From Vibrio japonicus (GTDB lineage: Bacteria > Pseudomonadota > Gammaproteobacteria > Enterobacterales > Vibrionaceae): a stretch of DNA of 64,000 nt. The stretch covers positions 1,550,001 through 1,614,000 of the forward strand of contig NZ_CP102096.1 in the NCBI RefSeq assembly GCF_024582835.1, in the 5' to 3' direction. A model generated the notes under the pieces. The model made no database searches. It had not been told where the DNA came from and saw only the letters and a program-made list of their open reading frames with translations. Position numbers and translations under genes: made by a program. Of the stretch, positions 8,336 through 17,169 are shown one piece after another. Within the stretch, counting starts at the first letter, position 1. Each line of letters starts with the position of its first letter.

Positions 8336-9817
8336 ATGAGCGCATTCGAAAAAATCAAAGCACACTCTCAAAAACTCTCACATTTTCAACACCTCGCTTC
8401 AATTTGTGGCTGGGATCAAGCGGCTGTGATGCCTAGTGGCGGTAGCCAGGCAAGATCGGAAGCAATGGCAGAATTGTACGTTCACATGCACAACTTACAA
8501 ACTCAGCCACAGCTTGCAGACTGGTTTTCAGAAGCGGAACAAGAGACGCTTAACACTCAAGATAGCGCGACATTGCGTGAGCTAAAACGCAATTGGCAGC
8601 AAGCAAATGTACTACCAGAAGAGCTTGTTCAGGCGAAATCGCTCGCGGGTTCTAAGTGTGAACATGCATGGCGTACTCAGCGTGGCCAAAATGACTGGCA
8701 AGGTTTCGAAAAGAACTGGGCCGAAGTGGTCAAGTTGTCTCAGGAAGAAGCGCAAATTCGCTCCGAAGCGACTGGCCTTTCAGCTTACGATGCGATGCTT
8801 GATATCTATGAACCGGGCACAACGACTGCGTCATTAGATCAACTGTTCAATGACGTAAAAAGCTGGCTACCAGAGATGATCGACGAAGCGATCGAGAAGC
8901 AATCGGCTGACAAATTCATTGAGCCACAGGGCAAGTTCTCAAGCGAGACGCAAAAAGCACTGGGTTTAGACGTCATGAAGCTGTTGCAGTTTGACTTCGA
9001 ACACGGCCGACTAGATGAAAGCGTGCACCCATTCTGTGGTGGCGTACCAACGGATGTACGCATTACCACTCGTTATGATGAACAAGAATTTGTCCAGTCA
9101 CTGATGGGAATTGTGCACGAAACAGGTCACGCCCGTTATGAGCAAGGCTTGCCGAAATCTCTGGCTGGCTTACCTTCAGGTCAGGCACGCTCTATGGGGA
9201 TTCACGAATCTCAATCTCTGTTCTTTGAAATGCAGATCGGTCGCAGTAATGCCTTCATCGCCCACTTAGCCCGCCTTGCTGGTACACACTTCCACGGTCA
9301 CGATACTGAGTTGTTTTCACAGGCAAACTTCCAAAAGTTATACACACGCGTGAAGAAAGACTTTATCCGTGTGGATGCCGATGAGTTAACCTACCCTGCT
9401 CACGTTATCTTGCGCTACGAAATTGAACGCGATCTGATTAACGGCCAAATCAAGCACACTGATATCCCTGAGCTGTGGGATCAAAAAATGCAAAGCTATT
9501 TAGGCTTGTCGACCAAAGACAACTACAAAAATGGCTGTATGCAAGATATCCACTGGACAGACGGCGCATTTGGCTATTTCCCTTCATACACCTTAGGCGC
9601 GATGTACGCAGCACAGTTTATGGCGTCAATGAAGCAAACAGTTGATGTGGATTCAGCCATCGAATCAGGTGATTTAACCCCGATCTTTACTTGGTTATCA
9701 GACAACATCTGGAGTAAAGGCAGCTTGCTAACGACGGATGAGTTGGTGAAGCAAGCGACTGGTGAGACGTTGAATGCTCAGCACTTTAAAGATCATTTAC
9801 GCTCTAGATACCTATAA
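8336..9817 (+). CDS. Carboxypeptidase Taq family metallopeptidase (M32)
   Basis: This 493-residue cytoplasmic enzyme removes C-terminal residues from peptides. The M32 zinc site is visible: HETGH (His261, Glu262, His265), with the family GIHESQSLFFEMQIGRS segment containing the third ligand Glu downstream. Other family marks are the N-terminal CGWDQAAVMP and late RYEIERDLI and HWTDGAFGYFPSYTLGAMYAAQ. Length matches the family. It has GGAAGG as ribosome site and two strong terminators after its stop, so it is a single-gene unit. Confidence 0.93.
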   Translation: MSAFEKIKAHSQKLSHFQHLASICGWDQAAVMPSGGSQARSEAMAELYVHMHNLQTQPQLADWFSEAEQETLNTQDSATLRELKRNWQQANVLPEELVQAKSLAGSKCEHAWRTQRGQNDWQGFEKNWAEVVKLSQEEAQIRSEATGLSAYDAMLDIYEPGTTTASLDQLFNDVKSWLPEMIDEAIEKQSADKFIEPQGKFSSETQKALGLDVMKLLQFDFEHGRLDESVHPFCGGVPTDVRITTRYDEQEFVQSLMGIVHETGHARYEQGLPKSLAGLPSGQARSMGIHESQSLFFEMQIGRSNAFIAHLARLAGTHFHGHDTELFSQANFQKLYTRVKKDFIRVDADELTYPAHVILRYEIERDLINGQIKHTDIPELWDQKMQSYLGLSTKDNYKNGCMQDIHWTDGAFGYFPSYTLGAMYAAQFMASMKQTVDVDSAIESGDLTPIFTWLSDNIWSKGSLLTTDELVKQATGETLNAQHFKDHLRSRYL

Positions 9818-9827
9818 AGAAGACAAT

Positions 9828-9861
9828 AAAAGCCCTAGCTATTCACGCTAGGGTTTTCTTT
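9828..9861 (+). terminator. First terminator after the M32 carboxypeptidase
   Basis: CCCTAGC-TATTCAC-GCTAGGG stem flanked by AAAAG and TTTTCTTT. Confidence 0.85.
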
Positions 9862-9883
9862 ATGAATGAGTAATTACATTAAT

Positions 9884-9924
9884 ATCCCTTTCAGCATAGA
9901 GTGCGCTGAAAGGGATTTTTTTGT
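9884..9924 (+). terminator. Second strong terminator
   Basis: A perfect 12-bp stem, ATCCCTTTCAGC with GCTGAAAGGGAT, and a 9-base loop, followed by seven T. It lies 23 bases after the first terminator and insulates the downstream alcohol-oxidation locus. Confidence 0.9.
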
Positions 9925-9977
9925 TCAGGGCACACTCATATCTGATTAGTGTTTTATCAATTAGACACATTTCCCCT

Positions 9978-9990
9978 CCTAAAGTATGAG
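9978..9990 (+). promoter_or_regulatory. Candidate regulator site upstream of the aldehyde dehydrogenase
   Basis: CCTAAAGTATGAG resembles the sites in front of the cytochrome c and response regulator genes (ACTAAWGGATGAG). It lies 136 bases before the ALDH start. Found by eye; no binding evidence. Confidence 0.4.
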
Positions 9991-10125
9991 TTTTTTTGGT
10001 GCCAAGGAAGCATGTTGCGTTGCGGATTGCAGGACTAATATGAAGTCATCACGGTGCTTTACCAAAAGCAAAATTTAAATCGGCCAAGGAAACCTCACTC
10101 TGTAGGCCAAACATTGAGGTGACAT

Positions 10126-11646
10126 ATGATCTACGCATATCCAGGGACTGAAAACTCTGTTGTTTCTTTTAAAGCTCAGTACGAAAACTTCATTGGCGGT
10201 AAATGGGTACCACCAGTCAACGGTAATTACTTCTACAACACTTCTCCTGTAAACGGCGAAGAGTTCTGTAAAATCCCACGTTCATGTGCTCAAGACATCG
10301 AACTGGCACTGGATGCGGCACACGCGGCGAAAGATGCTTGGGGTAAAACTTCCGTTCAAGAACGTTCAAACCTACTGTTAAAAATTGCCGACCGTATCGA
10401 TGAGAATCTCGAATTGCTAGCGGTTGCTGAAACTTGGGAAAATGGTAAAGCGGTTCGTGAAACACTTGCAGCAGATATTCCACTAAGTTCTGACCACTTC
10501 CGTTACTTTGCGGGTTGTCTACGTTCGCAGGAAGGTAGCCTGTCAGAAATCGACAATGACACGGTAGCTTACCACTTCCATGAGCCACTAGGTGTTGTAG
10601 GCCAAATCATTCCTTGGAACTTCCCATTGCTAATGGCAGCTTGGAAAATCGCTCCTGCTCTTGCCGCTGGTAACTGTATCGTTCTTAAGCCAGCAGAGCA
10701 AACACCAGCAAGTATTCTGGTACTGGTAGAACTGATTGAAGACCTACTTCCAGCAGGCGTACTCAACATCGTTAACGGTTACGGTAAAGAAGCAGGCGAA
10801 GCACTAGCAACAAGCACGCGTATCGCCAAACTTGCCTTCACCGGCTCAACGGCGGTTGGTCATCACATTCTTAAATGTGCCGCTGAAAACCTCATCCCTT
10901 CTACGGTTGAACTAGGTGGTAAGTCTCCAAACATCTACTTCAGCGACGTTGTTCAGCATGAAGATGATTACCTAGAAAAATGTGCCGAAGGCTTTGTTCT
11001 AGGCTTCTTCAACCAAGGTGAAGTATGTACTTGTCCTTCCCGTGCTCTTGTCCAAGAAGACATCTTCGATAAGTTTATGGAGAAAGTTATTGAGAAGACC
11101 AAGAAGATTGTTCGTGGCAATCCACTCGATACAGAAACAATGGTTGGTGCACAGGCGTCTCAAGAGCAGTTCGACAAAATCATGGGCTACCTAAACATTG
11201 GTAAGCAGGAAGGTGCGAAGGTACTAAGCGGTGGCGACCAAGAAACACTAGGTGAAGGACTAAACAACGGTTACTACATTCAGCCAACTATTCTGCAAGG
11301 TGATAACTCGATGCGTATCTTCCAAGAAGAGATCTTCGGGCCAGTTATCGCTGTGACGACCTTTAAAGACGAAGCAGAAGCATTAGAAATTGCGAACGAC
11401 ACAGCCTACGGCCTCGGCGCAGGTGTTTGGACTCGTGATAGCAACCTAGCGTACCGCATGGGTCGTGGCATCCAAGCAGGTCGTGTCTGGACTAACTGTT
11501 ATCACCTATACCCAGCGCACGCTGCGTTCGGCGGTTACAAGAAGTCAGGTATCGGACGTGAAACTCACAAGATGATGTTGGGTCACTACCAACAGACTAA
11601 GAACCTACTAGTGAGCTACAGCACTTCGCCACTAGGTTTCTTCTAA
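10126..11646 (+). CDS. exaC: NAD-dependent aldehyde dehydrogenase, ExaC/AcoD type
   Basis: This 506-residue cytoplasmic enzyme oxidises an aldehyde, probably acetaldehyde, to the acid with NAD. The ALDH fold is clear: [22 protein letters not shown] near residue 160, the FTGSTAVG nucleotide loop, the VELGGKSPN glutamate, and the catalytic Cys301 in [19 protein letters not shown] and the C-terminal [19 protein letters not shown] match the AldB/ExaC branch. A ribosome site GAGGTG precedes the ATG. In the exa locus of Pseudomonas the equivalent enzyme follows the quinoprotein ethanol dehydrogenase; here it heads the pqq side of the locus and carries a candidate regulator site upstream. Confidence 0.9.
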   Translation: MIYAYPGTENSVVSFKAQYENFIGGKWVPPVNGNYFYNTSPVNGEEFCKIPRSCAQDIELALDAAHAAKDAWGKTSVQERSNLLLKIADRIDENLELLAVAETWENGKAVRETLAADIPLSSDHFRYFAGCLRSQEGSLSEIDNDTVAYHFHEPLGVVGQIIPWNFPLLMAAWKIAPALAAGNCIVLKPAEQTPASILVLVELIEDLLPAGVLNIVNGYGKEAGEALATSTRIAKLAFTGSTAVGHHILKCAAENLIPSTVELGGKSPNIYFSDVVQHEDDYLEKCAEGFVLGFFNQGEVCTCPSRALVQEDIFDKFMEKVIEKTKKIVRGNPLDTETMVGAQASQEQFDKIMGYLNIGKQEGAKVLSGGDQETLGEGLNNGYYIQPTILQGDNSMRIFQEEIFGPVIAVTTFKDEAEALEIANDTAYGLGAGVWTRDSNLAYRMGRGIQAGRVWTNCYHLYPAHAAFGGYKKSGIGRETHKMMLGHYQQTKNLLVSYSTSPLGFF

Positions 11647-11660
11647 GACCCTCAACTCTA

Positions 11661-11701
11661 GGCCCCTAACTCTAACCTCACTTAGGTTAGAGTTAGGGAC
11701 C
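11661..11701 (+). terminator. Long hairpin between ALDH and NosR-like gene
   Basis: An 18-bp stem with one mismatch (GGCCCCTAACTCTAACCT against its near reverse complement) and a 5-base loop is followed by CTCTTT, a weak T-run. It ends 10 bases before the next start, so it could be a leaky terminator that lowers expression of the next gene, or a structure masking its ribosome site. Confidence 0.65.
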
Positions 11702-11711
11702 TCTTTCAAGC

Positions 11712-13844
11712 ATGAACTCAACGAATCTGCCACTTACCCCGACAAAGCTCTTCAATGGCTATCTCTCTGTCGTGGTTAAATACTTTCTGCTAACACTGCT
11801 GTTACTCACGCATACAACGCATTCGATGGCGCAGGTCACTGAAATTCCACAAGACATCGCGCAACTCTTTCCAAGTGCAACACGTGTCGACCCTCAACAA
11901 GAATCGCCCCCAGTCATTGCTGTCTATCAACTCAATCAACTGCTTGGCTATGTTTTCCAAAGTGACGATATTACCAACTTCCCAGGGTTTTCCGGCGATT
12001 CAATTAATCTACTGATTGGCATCACACCGCAAGGGATGATCAATGGCATCAAGGTATTAAATCACCATGAACCCATATTTATCCATGGTATGGGTGAGCA
12101 GCCGATGCTCGACTTTATAGACCAGTACATAGGTCACTCAATCAAAGAACGTTTTATCATTGGCGGTAAAAAAACGCCCTCGTCCGACGTCACTCAGTTT
12201 GACGGAATCACCAGGGCAACGGTGTCTGTATTGGTGATTCACGACACCATTATTGCTTCAGCGCTTAAAGTGGCGCGGGATAAGCTGGAAGGATTCACAC
12301 CGAGTACCCCTTTTGTTGTCAGACCCGACTACTTTGCTGAGATGAACTTTGAACAGTTAGTCGAACAAGGTTTTATCTCGCGTTGGACAATCGATTCTAG
12401 TCAGCTGTATCAACTGCCCGATGAAGCGCAATCGGAAGCGGAGCAATACATTCAAGAGAACAAGACGTTCGTTGATTTCTACATTGTCCCGTTAAGCATT
12501 CCTATAGTGGGCATTAACCTGCTCGGTGAAACAGAGTTTGCACGCCTCAATGACAACCTAAAGTCCGGCGAGCATGCCATCATGATGCTTAATCAGGGCA
12601 GTTACTCCTTTATCGGTAAGGACTTTATCCCCCAAACGGTGCCAAGCCGTATTAGGGCGGAACAAGACCAGTTACCGATAGAGCTTAAAGACATTGATTT
12701 CTATAGCTTTCAATCCCCTTACTTTGCCCAATCAATGCCAAACTACGATGATATTCAGGTGTTTTCGATCAAAGCGCAGTCTGGATTTGAACTGAATAGG
12801 ACATTTAATTTCCATCTTGATTTACCCTACGCGGTCAACCATTTAAGCCGAAAGAGCGTCACCTTTAGTCAGCCTTTCTCATTACCTGCGCAAATATTTG
12901 AAAAAGTCGAACACAACGATAGTCATCAACAGCAACCTTTATGGATGAAAATATGGAGCGACAAAACTTTAGATATTTCAATACTGGTCATTTACCTTGG
13001 TTTAATCATCACTATTTTTGTCAAACAAAAAACGCTCACCGCTAAGTTTAAACAGTTTCGAACTATTCGCCTGGGATGCTTGTTGATTACGCTGTTTTTC
13101 GTCGGTTTCTATCTTCAAGGACAATTATCAGTGACCAATATATATACCCTACTGCTGTCACTGGTGAACGGATTTAAAATAGAGTTCTTCTTACTCGATC
13201 CGGTGATATTCATTCTCTGGTTATTAGTATTCATCACTCTTTTTATATGGGGAAGAGGGATATTTTGTGGCTGGCTCTGTCCATTTGGTGCTATGCAAGA
13301 GCTGATGGGGCTAGTGGCTGAGAAACTAAGAATTCGGCAGTTTCGGGCTATCGCCACTTATCATCCTTACCTGAGAAATGTTAAGTATTTCATTTTAGTT
13401 CTGCTGGTATTCGTCGCTTTTTACTCACTAGAGCTGGCCGAATCATTGGCTGAAATCGAACCGTTTAAAACCAGTATTACGCTGCACTTCATCCGTGAAA
13501 TTCCCTTTACAGTCTACGCAATTGCACTGCTACTACTCAGTTTAAAAATACACAAAGTCTATTGCCGCTATATATGCCCTCTCGGAGCGGGCCTAGCGAT
13601 ATTAGGTAAATTCCCCTTGTTTAAATTGATCACACGAAAACAAGAGTGCGGTAATCCCTGCCAATTGTGCCGAAGTAAAAAGTGCCAAATCGACGCAATA
13701 AATATCGATGGCAGCATCAATTATCAGGAATGCATTCAGTGTCTTGAGTGTGTAGTGACAATACAAAATCCAGACATTTGTGTTGTGAGTAAATATCAAA
13801 AAAAGGGAAAAAGAAGAGGCCAAATTAGTACCAAATCAATATAA
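11712..13844 (+). CDS. NosR/NirI-like membrane protein with periplasmic FMN domain and iron-sulfur centres
   Basis: The 710-residue protein has an N-terminal membrane/signal segment (about 22-40), then a periplasmic FMN-binding domain with DGITRATVS, where Thr170 would carry covalent FMN. About five or six membrane helices follow (about 420-640). These are interleaved with cytoplasmic motifs FCGWLCPFGAMQEL and YCRYICPLGAG typical of NosR/NapH polyferredoxins. The C-terminus has two CxxC-type 4Fe-4S clusters (CGNPCQLCRSKKC, CIQCLEC). NosR proteins pass electrons across the membrane or regulate gene expression. Its place between ALDH and pqqA suggests electron flow or redox sensing for alcohol oxidation, which is inference. 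The second cluster lacks the usual CP ending. Confidence 0.85.
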   Translation: MNSTNLPLTPTKLFNGYLSVVVKYFLLTLLLLTHTTHSMAQVTEIPQDIAQLFPSATRVDPQQESPPVIAVYQLNQLLGYVFQSDDITNFPGFSGDSINLLIGITPQGMINGIKVLNHHEPIFIHGMGEQPMLDFIDQYIGHSIKERFIIGGKKTPSSDVTQFDGITRATVSVLVIHDTIIASALKVARDKLEGFTPSTPFVVRPDYFAEMNFEQLVEQGFISRWTIDSSQLYQLPDEAQSEAEQYIQENKTFVDFYIVPLSIPIVGINLLGETEFARLNDNLKSGEHAIMMLNQGSYSFIGKDFIPQTVPSRIRAEQDQLPIELKDIDFYSFQSPYFAQSMPNYDDIQVFSIKAQSGFELNRTFNFHLDLPYAVNHLSRKSVTFSQPFSLPAQIFEKVEHNDSHQQQPLWMKIWSDKTLDISILVIYLGLIITIFVKQKTLTAKFKQFRTIRLGCLLITLFFVGFYLQGQLSVTNIYTLLLSLVNGFKIEFFLLDPVIFILWLLVFITLFIWGRGIFCGWLCPFGAMQELMGLVAEKLRIRQFRAIATYHPYLRNVKYFILVLLVFVAFYSLELAESLAEIEPFKTSITLHFIREIPFTVYAIALLLLSLKIHKVYCRYICPLGAGLAILGKFPLFKLITRKQECGNPCQLCRSKKCQIDAINIDGSINYQECIQCLECVVTIQNPDICVVSKYQKKGKRRGQISTKSI

Positions 13845-13860
13845 GGGTGTAGGAACAGAA

Positions 13861-13888
13861 TCATCCTTTTCTCCATCCAAAGTATAAT
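13861..13888 (+). promoter_or_regulatory. Candidate pqqA promoter with regulator half-site
   Basis: TATAAT at 13883-13888 is a good -10 box with no recognisable -35 hexamer at 17 bases. TCATCCTTT at 13861-13869, the same 9-mer as in front of the cytochrome c gene, covers that -35 position. This is the layout of an activator-dependent promoter. It lies about 70 bases before pqqA. Confidence 0.45.
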
Positions 13889-13957
13889 ATTTACCCGCTT
13901 TAACAGGGGTTATATTGAATACGGTAATACATGTAAATAACAACGGAGGTAAGCAAT

Positions 13958-14029
13958 ATGTGGACTAAACCTGATTTTAAAGATATGCGTTTAGGATTTG
14001 AAGTTACTTTATATATTAGTAACCGATAG
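13958..14029 (+). CDS. pqqA: PQQ precursor peptide PqqA
   Basis: This 23-residue peptide begins MWTKPDF and contains EVTLYISNR. The Glu and Tyr in E-V-T-L-Y (Glu15, Tyr19) have the fixed spacing of PqqA, where they are cross-linked by the radical SAM enzyme PqqE and become the PQQ ring system. A strong CGGAGG site precedes the ATG. It is the first gene of the pqqABCDE-(F) operon, and a stable hairpin separates it from pqqB. Confidence 0.97.
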   Translation: MWTKPDFKDMRLGFEVTLYISNR

Positions 14030-14038
14030 CCATTAAAT

Positions 14039-14060
14039 CCCCCTATCAAAAGGTGGGGGG
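14039..14060 (+). promoter_or_regulatory. Stable hairpin between pqqA and pqqB
   Basis: CCCCCTATC-AAAA-GGTGGGGGG forms a 9-bp stem (two G-T pairs) ten bases after the pqqA stop. There is no T-run. It could block exonucleases or attenuate transcription so that pqqA mRNA exceeds the mRNA of the downstream genes. Confidence 0.6.
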
Positions 14061-14109
14061 AACTAATGCTATCACTCTATTTCACCATTCAACGAACGGA
14101 TTCGCGCTA

Positions 14110-15027
14110 ATGAATATTCTTATACTGGGCTCAGCGGCGGGTGGCGGTTTCCCCCAATGGAACTGTCACTGTGATAATTGCGCCGGAGTTCGTAATGGTA
14201 CTATCAAGGCACAACCTAGAACTCAATCCTCCATTGCGATCAGTGCGGATGGAAACTACTGGGTGCTCATCAACGCCTCGCCAGATATTCGTCAGCAAAT
14301 AAACCAATCCCCGCAACTGTGGCCTAAAAATAAATCTCGTGGCACTAATATACGCGCAGCCATTCTAAGTGATAGCCAGATTGACCACGTAACTGGGCTG
14401 CTGACCTTACGCGAGGGGTTGCCACTACCCGTCTATTGCACTGATGTGGTTCACGAAGACTTAACCACGGCACTACCGTTATTCAACGTACTGAGCCACT
14501 GGCACGGTGGCTTGGAATTTCACTCTATTGGTACCGACCATCAGCAAGGTTTTACCATTGAAGGTATCTCTGGACTGGAGTTTTTCCCGGTCCACTTGGA
14601 ATCTAACGCTCCACCCTACTCCCCATATCGTGATGATGTGGTGCCAGGTAACAACATCGGTCTAAAAATCGTCGACACCACGAGCGGCAAGTACCTTTTC
14701 TATGCACCAGGCATTGTCGAATCAACACCACTGGTTGAATCCATGCTCGCGTTTGCGGACTGCGCACTCGTAGACGGAACCCTATGGCTAGACGATGAAA
14801 TGATCGCCAAAGGCTTCAGCAACAAACTCGGCTCAGAAATGGGTCACATGCCAGTCAACGGCGAAAATGGCAGCGTTGCTCTACTCAGTAAATTCGACAT
14901 TAAACGCAAAGTACTGATTCACATCAATAACACCAACCCAATCCTCAACGAAGACTCTGACGCTCACCACTATGTCATCAGTAATGGCGTAGAGATCGCC
15001 ACAGATGGTATGGAAATAACGATATGA
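14110..15027 (+). CDS. pqqB: PQQ biosynthesis hydroxylase PqqB
   Basis: The 305-residue protein has the metallo-beta-lactamase-like fold of PqqB. The start at 14110 gives MNILILGSAAGGGFPQWNC, the family N-terminus; an upstream ATG at 14053 in the same frame would add 19 unrelated residues. Cys residues in NCHCDNCAGVR match the family zinc site, and SDSQIDHVTGLL carries the modified HxHxDH-type region (DHVTGL). PqqB is thought to hydroxylate the cross-linked Glu-Tyr intermediate. The ribosome site is weak. The gene ends seven bases before the pqqC start. Confidence 0.96.
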   Translation: MNILILGSAAGGGFPQWNCHCDNCAGVRNGTIKAQPRTQSSIAISADGNYWVLINASPDIRQQINQSPQLWPKNKSRGTNIRAAILSDSQIDHVTGLLTLREGLPLPVYCTDVVHEDLTTALPLFNVLSHWHGGLEFHSIGTDHQQGFTIEGISGLEFFPVHLESNAPPYSPYRDDVVPGNNIGLKIVDTTSGKYLFYAPGIVESTPLVESMLAFADCALVDGTLWLDDEMIAKGFSNKLGSEMGHMPVNGENGSVALLSKFDIKRKVLIHINNTNPILNEDSDAHHYVISNGVEIATDGMEITI

Positions 15028-15036
15028 GAGGCTGTG

Positions 15037-15789
15037 ATGCAACAACCATGGACTAAACAAGAGTTTGAACAAAAACTAAGAGAAAAAAGCGAGCTTTACC
15101 ATATTCACCACCCTTTTCACGTCATGATGCACAAAGGTGAATGTAGTGTTGAACAAATCCGCGGTTGGGTAGCAAACCGTTTCTACTATCAAATCAATAT
15201 TCCAGTTAAAGACGCTGCAATTCTAGCCAACTGCCGTGATATCAAAACCCGCCGCTCTTGGATTCAGCGTATTCTCGACCATGATGGTTCTGTCAATGAC
15301 GATACATTAGGGGGGATTGAGGCGTGGCTTAACCTTGGCGAAGCCGTCGGCCTGACGCGCGAAGACTTACTCGAAGAAAAGTACACCTTACCGGGTGTTC
15401 GTTTCGCCGTTGATGCTTACGTAAATTTCGCTCGCCGCGCTTCATGGCAGGAAGCGGCCTGTTCATCGCTGACCGAGATGTTTGCTCCCGAAATCCATCA
15501 AAGTCGACTCGATACCTGGCCAAGTAACTACCCTTGGATTAAGCAGCAGGGACTTAAATACTTCCAGATGCGCTTGTCTCAGGCCCGCCGCGATGTCAAC
15601 CATGGGTTAGCAATCACGCTAGACCACTTTCAAACTCGCGAACAGCAAGAGCACGCACTGAATATTCTCCAGTTCAAGCTCGATATCTTATGGTCGATGC
15701 TCGATGCTATGTCGATGGCCTACCACTACGAGCAGCCACCTTATGTGCATCTCGAAAACCGTCCAAACTGTCATAAGGGGATTTTTTAA
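15037..15789 (+). CDS. pqqC: Pyrroloquinoline-quinone synthase PqqC
   Basis: This 250-residue all-helical enzyme performs the last step of PQQ synthesis, an oxygen-dependent ring closure and oxidation without metal. Family segments include [38 protein letters not shown] and [16 protein letters not shown], with active-site His and Tyr residues. I place the start at ATG 15037 rather than the adjacent GTG 15034 because of the GAGAGG site. It overlaps the pqqD start by one base (TAATG). Confidence 0.97.
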   Translation: MQQPWTKQEFEQKLREKSELYHIHHPFHVMMHKGECSVEQIRGWVANRFYYQINIPVKDAAILANCRDIKTRRSWIQRILDHDGSVNDDTLGGIEAWLNLGEAVGLTREDLLEEKYTLPGVRFAVDAYVNFARRASWQEAACSSLTEMFAPEIHQSRLDTWPSNYPWIKQQGLKYFQMRLSQARRDVNHGLAITLDHFQTREQQEHALNILQFKLDILWSMLDAMSMAYHYEQPPYVHLENRPNCHKGIF

Positions 15790-16061
15790 TGGTTTCAACC
15801 GATTCAACCCCAGAGCTAAACCCACTTTTCCGCCTGCAGTATGAGCAAGCACAAAGCTGTTATGTGTTGCTCTACCCCGAAGGCATGGTCAAGCTCAACC
15901 AAAGCGCAGCGGAAATCTTAAAACAGGTTAACGGTGTTGACCCTGTCAGTTTGATCCATCAAAAGCTCACGGAGCAGTTTCCCGACGCAGGAGATATCCT
16001 CACCGATATTGAGGAGTTCTTAACTATCGCACACGATAAAAAGTGGATTCGCTATGTCTGA
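15789..16061 (+). CDS. pqqD: PqqA-binding chaperone PqqD
   Basis: This 90-residue protein has the PqqD pattern ([43 protein letters not shown]). PqqD is a RiPP recognition element: it binds PqqA and presents it to PqqE. Its end overlaps the pqqE start by eight bases, consistent with coupled translation of the two partners. Confidence 0.96.
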   Translation: MVSTDSTPELNPLFRLQYEQAQSCYVLLYPEGMVKLNQSAAEILKQVNGVDPVSLIHQKLTEQFPDAGDILTDIEEFLTIAHDKKWIRYV

Positions 16062-17169
16062 TTCAAGCAATCTTGGTCCGCCTTTGTGGCTGCTTGCAGA
16101 GCTCACCTACGAGTGCCCTCTGCACTGCGCCTATTGCTCAAACCCGACCGATCTTGGCGATAAGGCTAATGAACTCGACACTGAGCAGTGGTTCAGTGTG
16201 CTGGAGCAAGCACGTAAGCTCGGTTCGGTGCAACTCGGTTTTTCTGGCGGTGAGCCTCTGCTACGCAAAGATCTTGAGCAACTGGTCGAGCGAGGTCGCT
16301 CGCTTGGTTTCTATACCAACTTGATTACCTCTGGGATTGGGCTAACCGAGAAACGAATCAAACGCTTAAAAGAGGCAGGTTTAGACCATATTCAAATCAG
16401 TTTTCAGGCTGCCGACCCAGAGCTGAACAACGCCATTGCAGGCCGTGGCAACGCCTTTGAGCAAAAGAAGAAAATGGCAGAGCTTGTCAAAGCACAAGGC
16501 TACCCTATGGTGCTCAACTTCGTTATTTCGAAACAGAACATCGAACAGCTCCCTGAGATTTTGCGCCTTAGCTGCGAACTGAAAGCAGACTATGTTGAAC
16601 TGGCGACCGCTCAGTATTATGGCTGGGCTTTCGATAATCGCGATCACCTACTGCCTAGCCAAGAGCAGCTCGAACTGGCGGAAAGCTTAGTGAATCAGTT
16701 CCGCCAACAGTCTAGCCAAGATGATCCGCACTTTATCTTTGTAACTCCAGATTACTATGAAGAGCGGCCAAAAGCGTGTATGAACGGTTGGGCCAGCACG
16801 TTTCTGACCGTCACCCCTGACGGTAGTGCTCTGCCATGCCACAGCGCAAAAATCCTGCCTCTAACCTTTCCCAATGTTAAAGATAAAACGCTGCAACATA
16901 TCTGGTTTGAAGATTTCTCGTTTAATCATTTCCGGGGCGACAAATGGATGCCGCAACCGTGTAAGGGCTGTGATGAAAAGAACGAAGACCACGGTGGCTG
17001 CCGCTGTCAGGCCTATATGATGACGGGGGATATGTATCGTACCGATCCAGTATGCAGCAAGTCAGACGACCACCACTTGGTTGCCAAAGCCATTGCTCAA
17101 GCCTCTAACCCGACCAAGCCGATCCAGCATCGCAGACGTAAAGCAGATATCGCTTTGCAAAAACTATGA
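16054..17169 (+). CDS. pqqE: PqqA peptide cyclase PqqE, radical SAM
   Basis: The 371-residue radical SAM enzyme links Glu and Tyr of PqqA. The SAM cluster motif CPLHCAYC lies near residues 23-30. [10 protein letters not shown] segment binds SAM, and the C-terminal SPASM-type cysteines are present ([38 protein letters not shown]), which bind auxiliary iron-sulfur clusters. Length is typical. The gene overlaps both pqqD and the following M16 peptidase gene (four bases). Confidence 0.97.
   Translation: MSDSSNLGPPLWLLAELTYECPLHCAYCSNPTDLGDKANELDTEQWFSVLEQARKLGSVQLGFSGGEPLLRKDLEQLVERGRSLGFYTNLITSGIGLTEKRIKRLKEAGLDHIQISFQAADPELNNAIAGRGNAFEQKKKMAELVKAQGYPMVLNFVISKQNIEQLPEILRLSCELKADYVELATAQYYGWAFDNRDHLLPSQEQLELAESLVNQFRQQSSQDDPHFIFVTPDYYEERPKACMNGWASTFLTVTPDGSALPCHSAKILPLTFPNVKDKTLQHIWFEDFSFNHFRGDKWMPQPCKGCDEKNEDHGGCRCQAYMMTGDMYRTDPVCSKSDDHHLVAKAIAQASNPTKPIQHRRRKADIALQKL

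Noticed and set aside
8022..8339. Possible small gene before the M32 carboxypeptidase
   Set aside because: It overlaps the antisense LysE gene, has no ribosome site, and its later internal ATGs also lack one. The four-base overlap with the next start is probably chance.
9990..10025. Sigma-54 promoter upstream of ALDH
   Set aside because: TGGTGCC and TTGCG are present but the spacing and the GC/GG elements do not fit the -24/-12 consensus.
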